This document shows, one piece after another, positions 9,225-18,369 of a stretch of DNA of 64,000 nt. Made by a program: the position numbers and the translations under genes. The notes beneath the pieces are model-generated. The model saw only the letters and a list, made by a program, of their open reading frames with translations, ran no database searches and was not told the origin of the DNA. Numbering within the stretch: the first letter of the stretch is position 1; each line of letters starts with the position of its first letter. Origin of the DNA: CAYZZU01 sp964483105 (lineage in GTDB: Bacteria; CG2-30-53-67); the NCBI GenBank assembly GCA_964483105.1, contig CAYZZU010000012.1:10275-74274 (forward strand), in the 5' to 3' direction.

Positions 9225-10937
9225 TCAGTCTCCAAAGGTCACGCGCAGCACTTCATCCAGCGTGGTTTCACCGGCGACCAGTTTGTTCAGCGCGGCCATT
9301 CTCAGGGATTGCATTCCGTTCCGGATCGCGCTCTGCTTAATTTCGGCAGTGGAGGCCCCCTCCAGGATCAGCTCCCGGATCTGTTCATCGATCGGCATGA
9401 CCTCGTAGAGCCCGACCCGTCCCTTGTAACCGGTGTCGCTGCAGTTGGAGCAGCCGGTTCCGTGGTAGCAGGTGGTCTCCTGTGCCTGTTTTGGGGTCAG
9501 CCCGATGTCAATCAAAGTCTTTTCCGGAACCTCCATCGCTTCCCTGCATTCCGGACAAATCCGGCGGGCGAGACGCTGGGCCATGATCAGGATGACGGAT
9601 GACGCGACCAGGAACGGCTCAATCCCCATATTCAGGAGGCGGTTGATGGTGCTGGGAGCATCGTTGGTGTGCAGTGTGCTGAGAACCAGATGTCCGGTGA
9701 GGGCCGCCTTGACGGCGATTTCGGCGGTTTCATAGTCACGGATTTCTCCGACCATGACGACATCCGGATCCTGACGCAGAAAGGAACGAAGGGCCGCGGC
9801 GAAATTCAGTCCGATCTCTTCTTTCATCTGGACTTGATTGATTCCGAACAGATTATATTCCACCGGGTCCTCGGCGGTCATGATGTTGATCTCCGGATTG
9901 TTGATCTGGCCCAGCGCGGAATAGAGCGTGGTTGATTTCCCGCTCCCCGTCGGCCCCGTGACCAGAACCATTCCATAGGGGGCGAAGATGGCATCCTGAA
10001 GTTTCTTCAGGGTTTCCGGTTCAAACCCGAGTTTGGTCATGTCGAGCATCAGATTGCTCTTGTCGAGAATCCGCATGACCACCTTTTCCCCGAACAGGGT
10101 GGGTAGCGTGGAAACGCGGAGATCGACCTCCTTGCCTTTCATCTTCAGTTTGATCCGGCCGTCCTGGGGAAGACGCCGTTCGGCGATATCCAGTTCGGCC
10201 ATGATTTTCAAGCGGGAAGTCAGGGCATCCTTGAGCCGCTTCGGAGGCGACATGACTTCGTACAGGACTCCATCGATACGGTACCGGACCCGTACGTCTT
10301 TTTCATAGGGTTCGATGTGGATGTCACTGGCACCCTTCTTGATCGCCTCCGAGAGGATCAGGTTGACCAGTTTGACCACGGGAGCGTCTTCGATGGCCTG
10401 TTTGATTTCCCCCAGGTTGAGATCCTCGTCGATCTCGTCTTCCACCACATCGATATCGATTTCCTCCCGGATATCCTGCATCACGGTTTGGAGCATGTCG
10501 GCCGAGTCATAGTATTTGTCAATCGCCGCCTTGATTGCGCCTTCCGAGGCCACCACCGGTTCAACATTGTATCCGGTCATGAATTTCACATCGTCGATTG
10601 CGAAGACATTGGAGGGGTCTACCATGGCGATGGTCAGGGTGGATCCGGACCGGTTGATTGGAATGATCATGTATTTCTGGGCCACCTCGGAGGGGATCAG
10701 CTTGATCAGCGCGGGGTCAATCTCAAAATGTTCGATATCGATGGATGGCAGCCCATACTGTTGACTGAGGAAGTCGATCAGACGGTCCTCCTGGATGAAG
10801 CCCATCTGCACGAGATTGCTTCCCAGCCGTCCCCCTTCTTTTTTCTGTTTTTGGAGGGCCTGCTGTAATTGCTGTTCACTGATCAGGTTCGCATTGATGA
10901 GCAGGGCGCCCAATCGACCGGCCATTCGGATCTCCAA
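9225..10937 (-). CDS. pilB: PilB pilus extension ATPase
   Basis: PilB powers pilin polymerisation. The 570-aa product has an N-terminal MshEN/T2SSE_N domain (residues 1-150; the family can bind cyclic-di-GMP, but I did not verify the binding motif), a central linker rich in Asp/Glu, Walker A GPTGSGKSTTLYSAL, Walker B VGEIRDYETAEIAV and a tetra-cysteine zinc site (CPEC ... CSNC) characteristic of PilB/GspE. With pilT and pilC downstream on the same strand it forms a motor operon. The 265 bp upstream of its start (10938-11202) contain no gene; I looked for a cyclic-di-GMP riboswitch there and did not find one. Confidence 0.96.
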   Translation of the reverse strand: MEIRMAGRLGALLINANLISEQQLQQALQKQKKEGGRLGSNLVQMGFIQEDRLIDFLSQQYGLPSIDIEHFEIDPALIKLIPSEVAQKYMIIPINRSGSTLTIAMVDPSNVFAIDDVKFMTGYNVEPVVASEGAIKAAIDKYYDSADMLQTVMQDIREEIDIDVVEDEIDEDLNLGEIKQAIEDAPVVKLVNLILSEAIKKGASDIHIEPYEKDVRVRYRIDGVLYEVMSPPKRLKDALTSRLKIMAELDIAERRLPQDGRIKLKMKGKEVDLRVSTLPTLFGEKVVMRILDKSNLMLDMTKLGFEPETLKKLQDAIFAPYGMVLVTGPTGSGKSTTLYSALGQINNPEINIMTAEDPVEYNLFGINQVQMKEEIGLNFAAALRSFLRQDPDVVMVGEIRDYETAEIAVKAALTGHLVLSTLHTNDAPSTINRLLNMGIEPFLVASSVILIMAQRLARRICPECREAMEVPEKTLIDIGLTPKQAQETTCYHGTGCSNCSDTGYKGRVGLYEVMPIDEQIRELILEGASTAEIKQSAIRNGMQSLRMAALNKLVAGETTLDEVLRVTFGD

Positions 10938-11202
10938 GCAGGAAAAGTCGTCCTCAGAAGTATGGAGGATTTTTCATGATTCCGCTTTGATTTCCCTCTC
11001 CGGGGAACACAACGCAAAACAACGGTGTTGCTTAATCTATAAGTATTACTTTTCCCCGCGGTGAAATTCGTTTATGAATGGGATGAACATCAACGACAAC
11101 GGAATCACGGTTTGTGGATCACTCAACCTCTTCTATTAAAATTCTAAGGGAGAGTGACCAAAATTGTCAAGGTGAATTCTCCTGAAGAAGGCCCCGATTT
11201 TT

Positions 11203-12519
11203 TCAGGATAAATCAAAGAGTTTGACATCCCGGAAAGGTTTGAGAAGGCCCTGCGGAGAGTTTCCCGGGAAGTGGATCGAACGATTCAGTCTGTTTTCCA
11301 CCTCGGCCGGATGCAGACCATCCAGAAAGAGCTTCTTTTCCGGGTGCAGCATATTGGGGGGAAGGAGAATCGGTTCCCGGTTTTTCTCTTCCGCAAAGGC
11401 GGCAATCAGGTCGCTGCCCGTGAGCAGTCCGGTTACTGTAACCGTCTCCCCGAAAAAACGGTTACGAATCGGAACTACCCTGATATGATGTCCGGTTTGA
11501 TGGGCAATCTTCCGGAACAGAGGTTCCACCACCGGATAGGCCAGAACACCGGTCGCGACCGTGATTTTTCGTGAGGGGCGCCCCCGCGGCAGTTCGCGGA
11601 CTGCTTTTCCCGTTCTCTCCTGGAGGAGAGAAACCATGCCCACCCCGTTCTCCAATTGTGGAAGGTCTCCGTAAAATTCCAGCGGCGGAAAGGCGGAACG
11701 GGCTGTCAGGTAGATTTCATCGGAGGGGAAGACCCAGGGCGTGGAGAATCGCGCACGACATTGCTGCTGTACCCGCTGAATGGCACGCAGGAGATCCACG
11801 GCGTATGCCCGGGTGATCTGCTGCCATGGGACAGCCCCCTCTCTGAAACGTGTCGTTCCGACCGGAACCACGGCGAGGGACTGCACCCCTGGAAAGAGTG
11901 CCTGAAGATCGGAAAGGGTTTTCCCGAGGATTTCCCCGTCATTCAGGCCGGGGCAGAGGACCAGCTGGGTGTGCAGGCGGATCCCCTGATCAATCAGCCG
12001 CCTGAGGGTCGGAAGGATCGGTGGGGCGTCCGGATTTCCGAGGAGTTTTCTCCGAACCGCATCGTCTGTGGCGTGGACCGACACGTAGAGTGGAGAAAGA
12101 CGTTGCGTGAGGATCCTCTCAAAGTCACTCTCCTCCAGGTTGGTCAGCGTGATGAAGTTTCCGTGCAGGAACGACAGACGGTAATCGTCATCCCGAACGT
12201 AGAGAGTCTTCCGCAATCCCTCCGGCATCTGCCGAATGAAACAGAAGAGACAATGATTCCGGCAGGTCCTGTACAGGGGGTCTTCCAGTTGAAGCCCCAG
12301 ATCTTCATCGATCTCCTTGGAAAGTGTAACTTGTCGGAATTCTTTCTTGTGCAGGAATTCAAGGTGGACCGACTCTTCACATTCGTGAAAACGATAATCA
12401 ATGCAATCATGAATCTTCTGTCCATTGATACGTAACAGCAAGTCTCCCTTTTGAATGCCATGCTGTTCGGCCGGGGATCCCGGGATGATCCCTGAAATGG
12501 TGAGTCCGGATCTACTCAT
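11203..12519 (-). CDS. PDZ-radical SAM protein with DUF512 domain
   Basis: The 438-aa protein combines an N-terminal PDZ-like domain (residues 1-60, ISGIIPGSPAEQHGIQKGD), a radical SAM [4Fe-4S] motif CRNHCLFC (CxxxCxxC, near residue 84) within a TIM-barrel region, and a C-terminal DUF512-like region (about 230-430). This is the conserved family called 'DUF512 domain / putative FeS-cluster radical SAM (TIGR03279-like)', whose reaction is unknown to me. Length matches. It lies 16 bases behind pgsA on the same strand, so it is probably cotranscribed. A role with membrane or envelope proteins is only a guess from the PDZ domain. Confidence 0.9.
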   Translation of the reverse strand: MSRSGLTISGIIPGSPAEQHGIQKGDLLLRINGQKIHDCIDYRFHECEESVHLEFLHKKEFRQVTLSKEIDEDLGLQLEDPLYRTCRNHCLFCFIRQMPEGLRKTLYVRDDDYRLSFLHGNFITLTNLEESDFERILTQRLSPLYVSVHATDDAVRRKLLGNPDAPPILPTLRRLIDQGIRLHTQLVLCPGLNDGEILGKTLSDLQALFPGVQSLAVVPVGTTRFREGAVPWQQITRAYAVDLLRAIQRVQQQCRARFSTPWVFPSDEIYLTARSAFPPLEFYGDLPQLENGVGMVSLLQERTGKAVRELPRGRPSRKITVATGVLAYPVVEPLFRKIAHQTGHHIRVVPIRNRFFGETVTVTGLLTGSDLIAAFAEEKNREPILLPPNMLHPEKKLFLDGLHPAEVENRLNRSIHFPGNSPQGLLKPFRDVKLFDLS

Positions 12520-12535
12520 CGGCTCGATATCCTGT

Positions 12536-13090
12536 TCATCCCCGCCCTCTGAGCGAGCTCATCCTGATCCCCGCTTGTCGGAATCCCAGATAGACGTAAT
12601 GGACCCCGGAGAGGAGGGTGATGAAGAGATTGATGAGATAAAGGGGGAGGAGGAACCCGGAGACAGGCCAATGAGACTTTTTGAGAAGAACCAGAAGCAG
12701 GGTGACCAGTTGAATAAAAGTGGTGATTTTTCCTGTCCATGTCGGTGAAAAATCCACCGTGTGGTTTACGAGGTAAATACATACAATTCCTGACAAAATA
12801 ACCACATCTCTCCCCACGACTACATGGGTGAGCCACAAAGGGAGATCTCCCCTGCCGGACAGAAGCAGATAGGAGGTCAAAAGAAGGAGTTTATCGGCCA
12901 GGGGATCGAGGAAGGCCCCCAGTCGGCTTTTCAGCCCATAGGTCCTGGCGATATAGCCGTCCAGGCCGTCGGTTATACTGGCGGTCAGAAACACCAGCAG
13001 GGCGCAGTTCGTCCGCTCCTTTACGATCAGGAATGCGAAAACCGGTACCAGAAGAATTCGTATCACTGTAAGTGTATTCGGTAGATTCAT
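12536..13090 (-). CDS. pgsA: CDP-diacylglycerol-glycerol-3-phosphate 3-phosphatidyltransferase
   Basis: PgsA makes phosphatidylglycerol phosphate in the inner membrane, the committed step to acidic phospholipids. The product (184 aa from the start at MNLPNTLTVIR) is multi-pass and holds the CDP-alcohol phosphotransferase signature DGYIARTYGLKSRLGAFLDP, continuing to a final Asp (DGxxAR-x8-GxxxDxxxD). I place the start at base 13090 because MNLPNTLTxxR is the usual PgsA N-terminus; an upstream in-frame start adds 11 residues with no support. It is followed closely by the DUF512 radical SAM gene. Confidence 0.95.
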   Translation of the reverse strand: MNLPNTLTVIRILLVPVFAFLIVKERTNCALLVFLTASITDGLDGYIARTYGLKSRLGAFLDPLADKLLLLTSYLLLSGRGDLPLWLTHVVVGRDVVILSGIVCIYLVNHTVDFSPTWTGKITTFIQLVTLLLVLLKKSHWPVSGFLLPLYLINLFITLLSGVHYVYLGFRQAGIRMSSLRGRG

Positions 13091-13290
13091 GATGACGCAA
13101 ACCCGTCCGGACGGGAAAACCATCCAAAGGGATTATTCAAAGGCTCCAGCATGATCCATTTGTTAACATAAGAGGATCCTTGAGTCAATCCTTAAACCCG
13201 GCCGGGTGGGCGTAGCTGTTTTATTTCAGCCGGGAAATCCCGTTTTGCATATAAGATGTTGTTGAAAAGCAGCTTTTACAGGAAGAGACG

Positions 13291-13314
13291 GGGAGACGGC
13301 TTCCGCCGCCTCCC
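13291..13314 (-). terminator. Hairpin after the TSUP/DUF1634 pair
   Basis: gggagacggc and gccgcctccc pair over ten positions with one mismatch around a tetraloop. It sits about 64 bases downstream of the DUF1634 stop on the minus strand, the right place for an intrinsic terminator, but no clear T-run follows. Confidence 0.45.
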
Positions 13315-13377
13315 GGTATCATAATAAACAGGATGGACGGTGGTGGTTTATCATCAGAGAGACTTTCCCCGGCATTG

Positions 13378-13788
13378 TCAATCTCCGCCGGTGATGATCC
13401 CACTCGCTGCCAGAAGAAGAATGATAACCTGGATGAAGATGATCAGACTGAAGGGGATATCCTTCTTCTTGAGAAAGGAGGGCAGGATGATGCAGAAGCA
13501 TATCAGGCTTCCCGCTGCGAGAAAGACCACGCCGATGAAGCTGACGACATCGCCATGATCCAGCAGAGAGATCCAGCTCCATCCGGTGGGAGCGCCGGTC
13601 TTCTCGATGAATTCATGTACCCTGAGATTCCAGTACTGAGGGATCTGGTTGACAGGAATGACCGTGGGCAGAAGACCGCTGAGATAGACCAGGAATCCGA
13701 CCAGTAGAATTCCCAGCCCGCTCAGAGAGACGGCCTGAAGCACAGAAGCGTATTTTAATTGTTCTTCCGACGGTTGCGTTTTTTTCAT
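13378..13788 (-). CDS. DUF1634-type small membrane protein
   Basis: From MKKTQPSEEQLKYASVLQ the product is 136 aa with three hydrophobic helices (about residues 19-42, 75-97 and 110-131). This matches DUF1634 membrane proteins, which are very often encoded next to TauE/SafE-family permeases, as here: the TSUP gene ends five bases upstream. The longer upstream extension lies inside the TSUP gene and lacks a ribosome site, so I use the internal ATG. The activity is unknown; an accessory subunit of the neighbouring permease is the natural inference. Confidence 0.78.
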   Translation of the reverse strand: MKKTQPSEEQLKYASVLQAVSLSGLGILLVGFLVYLSGLLPTVIPVNQIPQYWNLRVHEFIEKTGAPTGWSWISLLDHGDVVSFIGVVFLAAGSLICFCIILPSFLKKKDIPFSLIIFIQVIILLLAASGIITGGD

Positions 13789-13793
13789 AGAGA

Positions 13794-14756
13794 TTACCCC
13801 CAAACTCCCAGACCCTTGAGCAAGGCTCTCAGGCCGGCTAAGAAAAGAATTGAGACCACAATCCATTTAACAGCCTTCGGCTTGGCCCTGGCCAGCAGTC
13901 GAACTCCGATCCGCGTCCCCAACATCATTCCCGCGATAGAAGGAACCGCGATCAGTGGAAGGACCGCTCCCTTGTTGACGTAGACCCATGCGGCGGCCGA
14001 ATCGGTAATGGAGAGGAGAAAAACGCTCGTTGCGACGGAAATCTTGAGGGGTGCGCCGAGAAGGAGGTTCAAGACCGGGACATTGGCCCATCCGGCACCC
14101 AGACCGAACATCCCCGCCATGAACCCGATGAGAATAAAAAGGAGCAGGCCGATCGGAGTCCGGTGGATTTGCCAATTAATTTCCTTGTTCGCCGACTCTT
14201 CATAATAAATCCCGGAAATCCGGAGGGCGGAAGAGAGGACGTCGGCCTTCTTGACCTCCGGAAAGTCCGACCGTTTCGCCGTGGCCATGATCAGGACGAT
14301 CATGATGATCGTTCCCCCCAGGGCACTCTGCACTATATGGGTCGGCAGGGCGAGCCCCACCATGGCCCCGAAGATGGAACAAGTGGATGCGATCAGTGCC
14401 ATGGGCAGCGCCAGCCGGAGATTTGCCAGTCCTCTTCTCAACAGCCCGGGTCCGGCGGAAAGCGCGCCGGAGAGTGCAACGAGCAGCCCCGCCCCCCTCA
14501 CGAAATCGAGGTTGAAGGGGAAAAAACTGCTGACAATCGGGACGAACAATACACCCCCTCCGACGCCGGCGATCACGGCCAGTATGCCGAGAAGGAAGGT
14601 GAAGAAGAAGAGAACAACCGGCCAGATCCACCATGGATGGGAAGTCCCCTGGACCGCGGCCTGTACGGCTGTTTCTTCACCGTTTGCAACACAGACCGTA
14701 GAGAGTATGAGAATGCCTGAAACAACAAAAAGGATCACCACCTTCAATCGCGACAT
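13794..14756 (-). CDS. TauE/SafE (TSUP) family anion permease
   Basis: This inner-membrane permease of 320 aa has an N-terminal signal-anchor-like segment, then about eight transmembrane helices in two repeats. Each repeat holds the glycine-rich TSUP motif (AGVGGGVLFVPIVSS and FGLGAGWANVPVLNLLL). The family exports or imports sulfite, sulfoacetate, taurine-derived or similar anions; the substrate here is unknown. The start at base 14756 has a strong site (AAAGGAGG about nine bases upstream), better than the earlier in-frame Met. It is paired with the DUF1634 gene. In a sulfur-metabolising organism a sulfur oxyanion is a reasonable but unproven substrate. Confidence 0.88.
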   Translation of the reverse strand: MSRLKVVILFVVSGILILSTVCVANGEETAVQAAVQGTSHPWWIWPVVLFFFTFLLGILAVIAGVGGGVLFVPIVSSFFPFNLDFVRGAGLLVALSGALSAGPGLLRRGLANLRLALPMALIASTCSIFGAMVGLALPTHIVQSALGGTIIMIVLIMATAKRSDFPEVKKADVLSSALRISGIYYEESANKEINWQIHRTPIGLLLFILIGFMAGMFGLGAGWANVPVLNLLLGAPLKISVATSVFLLSITDSAAAWVYVNKGAVLPLIAVPSIAGMMLGTRIGVRLLARAKPKAVKWIVVSILFLAGLRALLKGLGVWG

Positions 14757-14898
14757 GTCACACGCTCCTCCTTTCATCAAAAAAAGTGTTTCAAATACAA
14801 ACAGTCAGATATCCTAATACTCCTTGGAATCCGTTGTCAACTAAAATTTGGAAAATTTAGGAAAAGCCGAGATGGCGTCGGGGAATTTCCCGGCGGAA

Positions 14899-15669
14899 TT
14901 ACATTTCTTCGCAAACCATTCCAATCCGGTCCGTCCGGGTCCATCCTCTCTTTCCGGATGGGAGCCGAATCAACGCGAAGGGACCCCGGGTCTTTTCCAC
15001 GACAACCTCGGCGCCGTCATGGAGTATAAAGAGGAGGTCGCTTTTCGGGTCGGTGCCCGATCGGATCCCGGCCGTTGGAGACACAATGACCGCGGGTCTG
15101 TACAAGTGGAGGGTGATGATCCGGGTCGCGGCTGTTCCGGCGAAGGTAAGGCTGAAAAGAGCGGAAAGCGCCAGAAGCCAGTTTAGAAAGGGTGTTTTTC
15201 TGAAAAGTTTCAGGGTGAGAACCGTCCAGAAAAGAAGATTGCAGAAAAGAAATGCATAGGTTGTTTCACGTAAATTAAGCCGGTCGTACCAGAAAAAGAT
15301 TTCCCGGAAGACCCCGGCCGGTGACGGCTCGATTTTGTCCAGGGCCTCCTGCCTGGCGTATTTCAGGTTGGCTTCGAGGTCCTCGTTCCGTGGAGTGAAT
15401 GTGCGGGCGGACAGATAATTCTGGATGGCCCGGCCGATCTGGCCAAGCCGGAAGTACGTGTTTCCCAGGTTGTAATAGACCTCCCCGTTTCGGATTCCGA
15501 GTGCGAGGATTTTTTCATACAACGCTCGCGCTTTTTCGTAATCTCCTTGCTGATAGGCCTCGTTTCCCTTGAGAAAGCAGGCGGCCGCGTCCTCCCCCCG
15601 GGAGGGGAACGCAGGGGACGATACGGTCAGAATCAGTATCGGAAGGAAGACTAAGATCAGTTTTTTCAT
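14899..15669 (-). CDS. batE: BatE-like TPR/SH3 membrane protein
   Basis: The last gene of the Bat operon. The 256-aa product has a signal peptide (residues 1-25), two to three tetratricopeptide repeats (about 27-105), two close membrane helices (about 135-180) and a C-terminal bacterial SH3-like domain (PAVIVSPTAGIRSGTDPKSD onward). That order is the BatE layout. Its start overlaps the batD stop. Bat proteins form a membrane complex named for Bacteroides aerotolerance; later work links them to envelope stress. The exact role of BatE is not established. Confidence 0.85.
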   Translation of the reverse strand: MKKLILVFLPILILTVSSPAFPSRGEDAAACFLKGNEAYQQGDYEKARALYEKILALGIRNGEVYYNLGNTYFRLGQIGRAIQNYLSARTFTPRNEDLEANLKYARQEALDKIEPSPAGVFREIFFWYDRLNLRETTYAFLFCNLLFWTVLTLKLFRKTPFLNWLLALSALFSLTFAGTAATRIITLHLYRPAVIVSPTAGIRSGTDPKSDLLFILHDGAEVVVEKTRGPFALIRLPSGKRGWTRTDRIGMVCEEM

Positions 15670-17498
15670 AGGGTCTTCTCCAATCGTGAGATGACGGTAT
15701 CAACCTTCCGGATCAGGCGGCCGGCGTCTTCCGTCACGGGGTATTCAGGTGAAAACCGGATCTGTTCGAATTCCCTGAGCAGTGAGACTGTTTCATCCAG
15801 CAGGATCCGGTCATGCAGGGTACGGGCGAGTTCCCGACTCCACTCGGAGGCGGTTCGTGCCTTACCGGCAAGGTCCAGCTTGTCCCCCAGGTAATTTCTC
15901 AGTGTCCGGTCCAACCGGATGAGGGCGTCCTGGTTTCCGTCTTTCCCGGTTGACAGGGCGCGTACCTTGCGGATTTCTCTGTGTGCGGTCCTGAAGGCCG
16001 TTATCCGTCGTGCGTATCCGGGATCCCGCGCCAGCCTGTCCCGCCGTTTTTTCAGAAGGAAGACGATCGTATAACTCAGGAATGGAAGCACGAAGACGAT
16101 TCCGGCGGCCGGCGAGAAGGGAGAGAAAGAGCGGTCCAGGGACCCTTTCAGGTCGGTCGCGATCGGGAGGATGTCGCGACCGATCATCTTTACGGTTTTT
16201 TTGGAGGGATGCGCCGCTTCCGGTTCGACCGGATGGGTGGTTTCCGTCCTCGCGGACGGGAGGACCCGGATCTCAAAGGGATGGGTCATGACGTGCTGAT
16301 ATGCCCCCTCCTCAGGGTTGAAAAAGGAGAAAGAGATCGGGGGGATTTTCAAAAGCCCGCTTTTGAGCGGGACCAGGGCCGTTTTGAAGGTCTTCTCCGA
16401 GAGGATCCGTTCTCCCTCGGCTTTTCTTGCGATCTTCGGTTGGTCGTTGTAGAGCTTGAAATCTTTGATTCCGGAGATTGCGGGCCGCGTTACGCCGGAG
16501 AGATCCCCTTCACCCCGGATTGTAATGGTCAGTGTGGAGGATTCCCCTTCCCGGACTTCCTTCCTGCCCAGGTCGGCTTCCATGGTGAAGCGGCCGACGG
16601 CGCCGGAGAAGTCGTCCGGTTTCCCCTTTTCCGGCAAGGGGCGCACCGTGATCCGGATCGGTTCGGTCCTCAGCACGCGGGTTCGGGTCGGTCCGATCCC
16701 GAGGTTGAAAAAGCTGTCTCCGAAGAAAGGGTCCAGGCCGTTCTGTCTTCGCGCAGGCACTTCACACCGAAGGGTAACGCCCGGAATGGTGATCTCCCCG
16801 CTTCCGACCGGGGAGAGAATTTTCCGGACTTCCGTGACCTGGTAGCGGATCCCCTTCCGGATTGTGTCGTAGTTCATCTCCTTTCCAAGGTCTTCTACCC
16901 GGAATCCGTCGAATTTCAGTTCCGAAAGAGAAGTATTCACTACCTGGATATGACGGAAGAACCGAAGCCGGTAGAGGATCTGCTGTCCCACATAGGGGGT
17001 CTGTATGCTGACATCGGTCGTCAGAAAGAGGTTGCCCGGGGTTTTCTGCGTGGTAGAGGTCTTCTCTACGAAGATCCGGATCGGATCGGTTCGATAAGTA
17101 TGGCCTTTATAATCCAGGGTGGCAGCTCCGATGATCAGATTCCCGGCCTGCTTCGGGATCAGTTCATACTGGTAATCTGTCTGGGCGGTCATCTTTCCGT
17201 TGATGATCTCGACTCGGGAGGAACTGCCCCGGGAACTTACATCGAACTCCGGGAGCGCCGGAAGACTCGGTTCCGGGGCGCGGCCGGTGCCCGATACGGA
17301 GAGGGTGAGGAGGAGGGAATCGGAAAGCGCGATCCGGTTTCGGTCCACACTGGCCGTGAAGGAGAGTCCCTCCGCCGCGTGGGATACGGACAGAGCTGCG
17401 ATGAGGGTGAAAATCAGGATCAAGCCGCCACACAATCCGCGAACAAAGGACAGGGGTCGGCGTGGCGGAGAATCGTATTTTTTCATCCTTTTTTTCAT
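15666..17498 (-). CDS. batD: BatD family protein
   Basis: The 610-aa BatD-type protein has a signal or anchor peptide (residues 20-42), a large beta-rich periplasmic part with repeated immunoglobulin-like modules (for example FTASVDRNRIALSDSLLLTL at 50-70 and FTMEADLGRKEVREGESSTL near 300), a single transmembrane helix near residue 455 (AAGIVFVLPFLSYTIVFLL) and a cytoplasmic alpha-helical tail. The order matches BatD (oxygen tolerance) proteins. Start chosen at MKKRMKKYDS, ten bases after the batC stop. It overlaps batE by four bases. A long minus-complement ORF over it (15981-17945) is a composition shadow. Confidence 0.87.
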   Translation of the reverse strand: MKKRMKKYDSPPRRPLSFVRGLCGGLILIFTLIAALSVSHAAEGLSFTASVDRNRIALSDSLLLTLSVSGTGRAPEPSLPALPEFDVSSRGSSSRVEIINGKMTAQTDYQYELIPKQAGNLIIGAATLDYKGHTYRTDPIRIFVEKTSTTQKTPGNLFLTTDVSIQTPYVGQQILYRLRFFRHIQVVNTSLSELKFDGFRVEDLGKEMNYDTIRKGIRYQVTEVRKILSPVGSGEITIPGVTLRCEVPARRQNGLDPFFGDSFFNLGIGPTRTRVLRTEPIRITVRPLPEKGKPDDFSGAVGRFTMEADLGRKEVREGESSTLTITIRGEGDLSGVTRPAISGIKDFKLYNDQPKIARKAEGERILSEKTFKTALVPLKSGLLKIPPISFSFFNPEEGAYQHVMTHPFEIRVLPSARTETTHPVEPEAAHPSKKTVKMIGRDILPIATDLKGSLDRSFSPFSPAAGIVFVLPFLSYTIVFLLKKRRDRLARDPGYARRITAFRTAHREIRKVRALSTGKDGNQDALIRLDRTLRNYLGDKLDLAGKARTASEWSRELARTLHDRILLDETVSLLREFEQIRFSPEYPVTEDAGRLIRKVDTVISRLEKTL

Positions 17499-17508
17499 CT
17501 CCTTCCAG

Positions 17509-18369
17509 CTACCAGTCCGGCCCTACGGAGGTTTCCGCCGGGCCTTTCCTTGCCGCCTGTTTCCGGAAAAACAGGCGCTGATCATTATCCAGCGAGTTCA
17601 ACAACCGTTCCGCTTCTTCCCGCGAGATCCGATTGCCGTACGACGGTTTTTGTACCGGAGATGCGGTGGTACTGCTGGTTCCCTGACGGGCTGTTTTATT
17701 TTTTCCCGAGGTCTCCCGGCTTGTTCCGGAAACGGGATTCCGCTCTTTGGACCCTCCGGGTCGGTACGAACCGTGCCGGTTTTGTCTCGCCGGAGGTTCC
17801 GGTTCCTTCCGGTTCTGTTTCGGTTTTTCCTGTCCCCCCCCGGAATTTTTGCCGGGGGAGGAAAGCTGTGATCCCCGGTCCCGCTGCCCCCGGTTTCTGG
17901 AGGATTCCTGGTTTTTCTGCGTCTTTTTTTTATGGATCTGCTTGAGCACGAAGTCAAGATTTTCCTTTGCCTCCAGGTCGTCCTGCGCAATCGCCAGCGC
18001 CTGCCTGTAAAACTCCGCCGCGGCCTTCAGGTTTCCCCTCCGGTAGGCGGTGTTCCCGAGGTTATAAAGAGCTTTTTCTTTGAGTGTTTTTTGCCCTGCG
18101 CGGGAGACTACCTTTTTGAAACCGTCCGCGGCCCTGCGGAAATCCCCGTTCTTGTATTGTGCGCTGGCGGTATTATAGACTACCTGCAGATCGTCCGGAT
18201 TTTCCACCTGCGCATCCCTGAAGAGAGAAAGGGCCTTCTGGAAGTTCTTTTGTTCATAGGCTCGGATCCCCTTTTTCAGAAGACTCCTGGAGGATGCGGA
18301 CGCGACGGTAGTGAAAGCCGTGAGGGTGAGGACTGAAAAGAGCACCATCGACACGAATTTTGCTTTCAT
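17509..18369 (-). CDS. batC: BatC-like TPR protein with Pro/Gln/Lys-rich linker
   Basis: From MKAKFVSMVL the product is 286 aa: signal peptide (residues 1-25), three tetratricopeptide repeats (about 28-140), then a long low-complexity, basic region rich in Gln, Asn, Gly and Pro (about 145-245), and a short conserved end with SREEAERLLNSLDNDQRLF, which is typical of BatC C-termini. The start codon overlaps the batB stop as ATGA, arguing for the internal ATG rather than the longer frame. Periplasmic or membrane-associated scaffold in the Bat complex, by family inference. Confidence 0.85.
   Translation of the reverse strand: MKAKFVSMVLFSVLTLTAFTTVASASSRSLLKKGIRAYEQKNFQKALSLFRDAQVENPDDLQVVYNTASAQYKNGDFRRAADGFKKVVSRAGQKTLKEKALYNLGNTAYRRGNLKAAAEFYRQALAIAQDDLEAKENLDFVLKQIHKKKTQKNQESSRNRGQRDRGSQLSSPGKNSGGGQEKPKQNRKEPEPPARQNRHGSYRPGGSKERNPVSGTSRETSGKNKTARQGTSSTTASPVQKPSYGNRISREEAERLLNSLDNDQRLFFRKQAARKGPAETSVGPDW

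Noticed and set aside
10938..11202. Possible cyclic-di-GMP riboswitch before pilB
   Set aside because: I looked for the GEMM-type conserved core and saw no match; nothing else in this gap is recognisable.
15981..17945. 654-codon plus-strand frame over the batD and batC genes
   Set aside because: Shadow of the minus-strand Bat genes; no domain or ribosome site.
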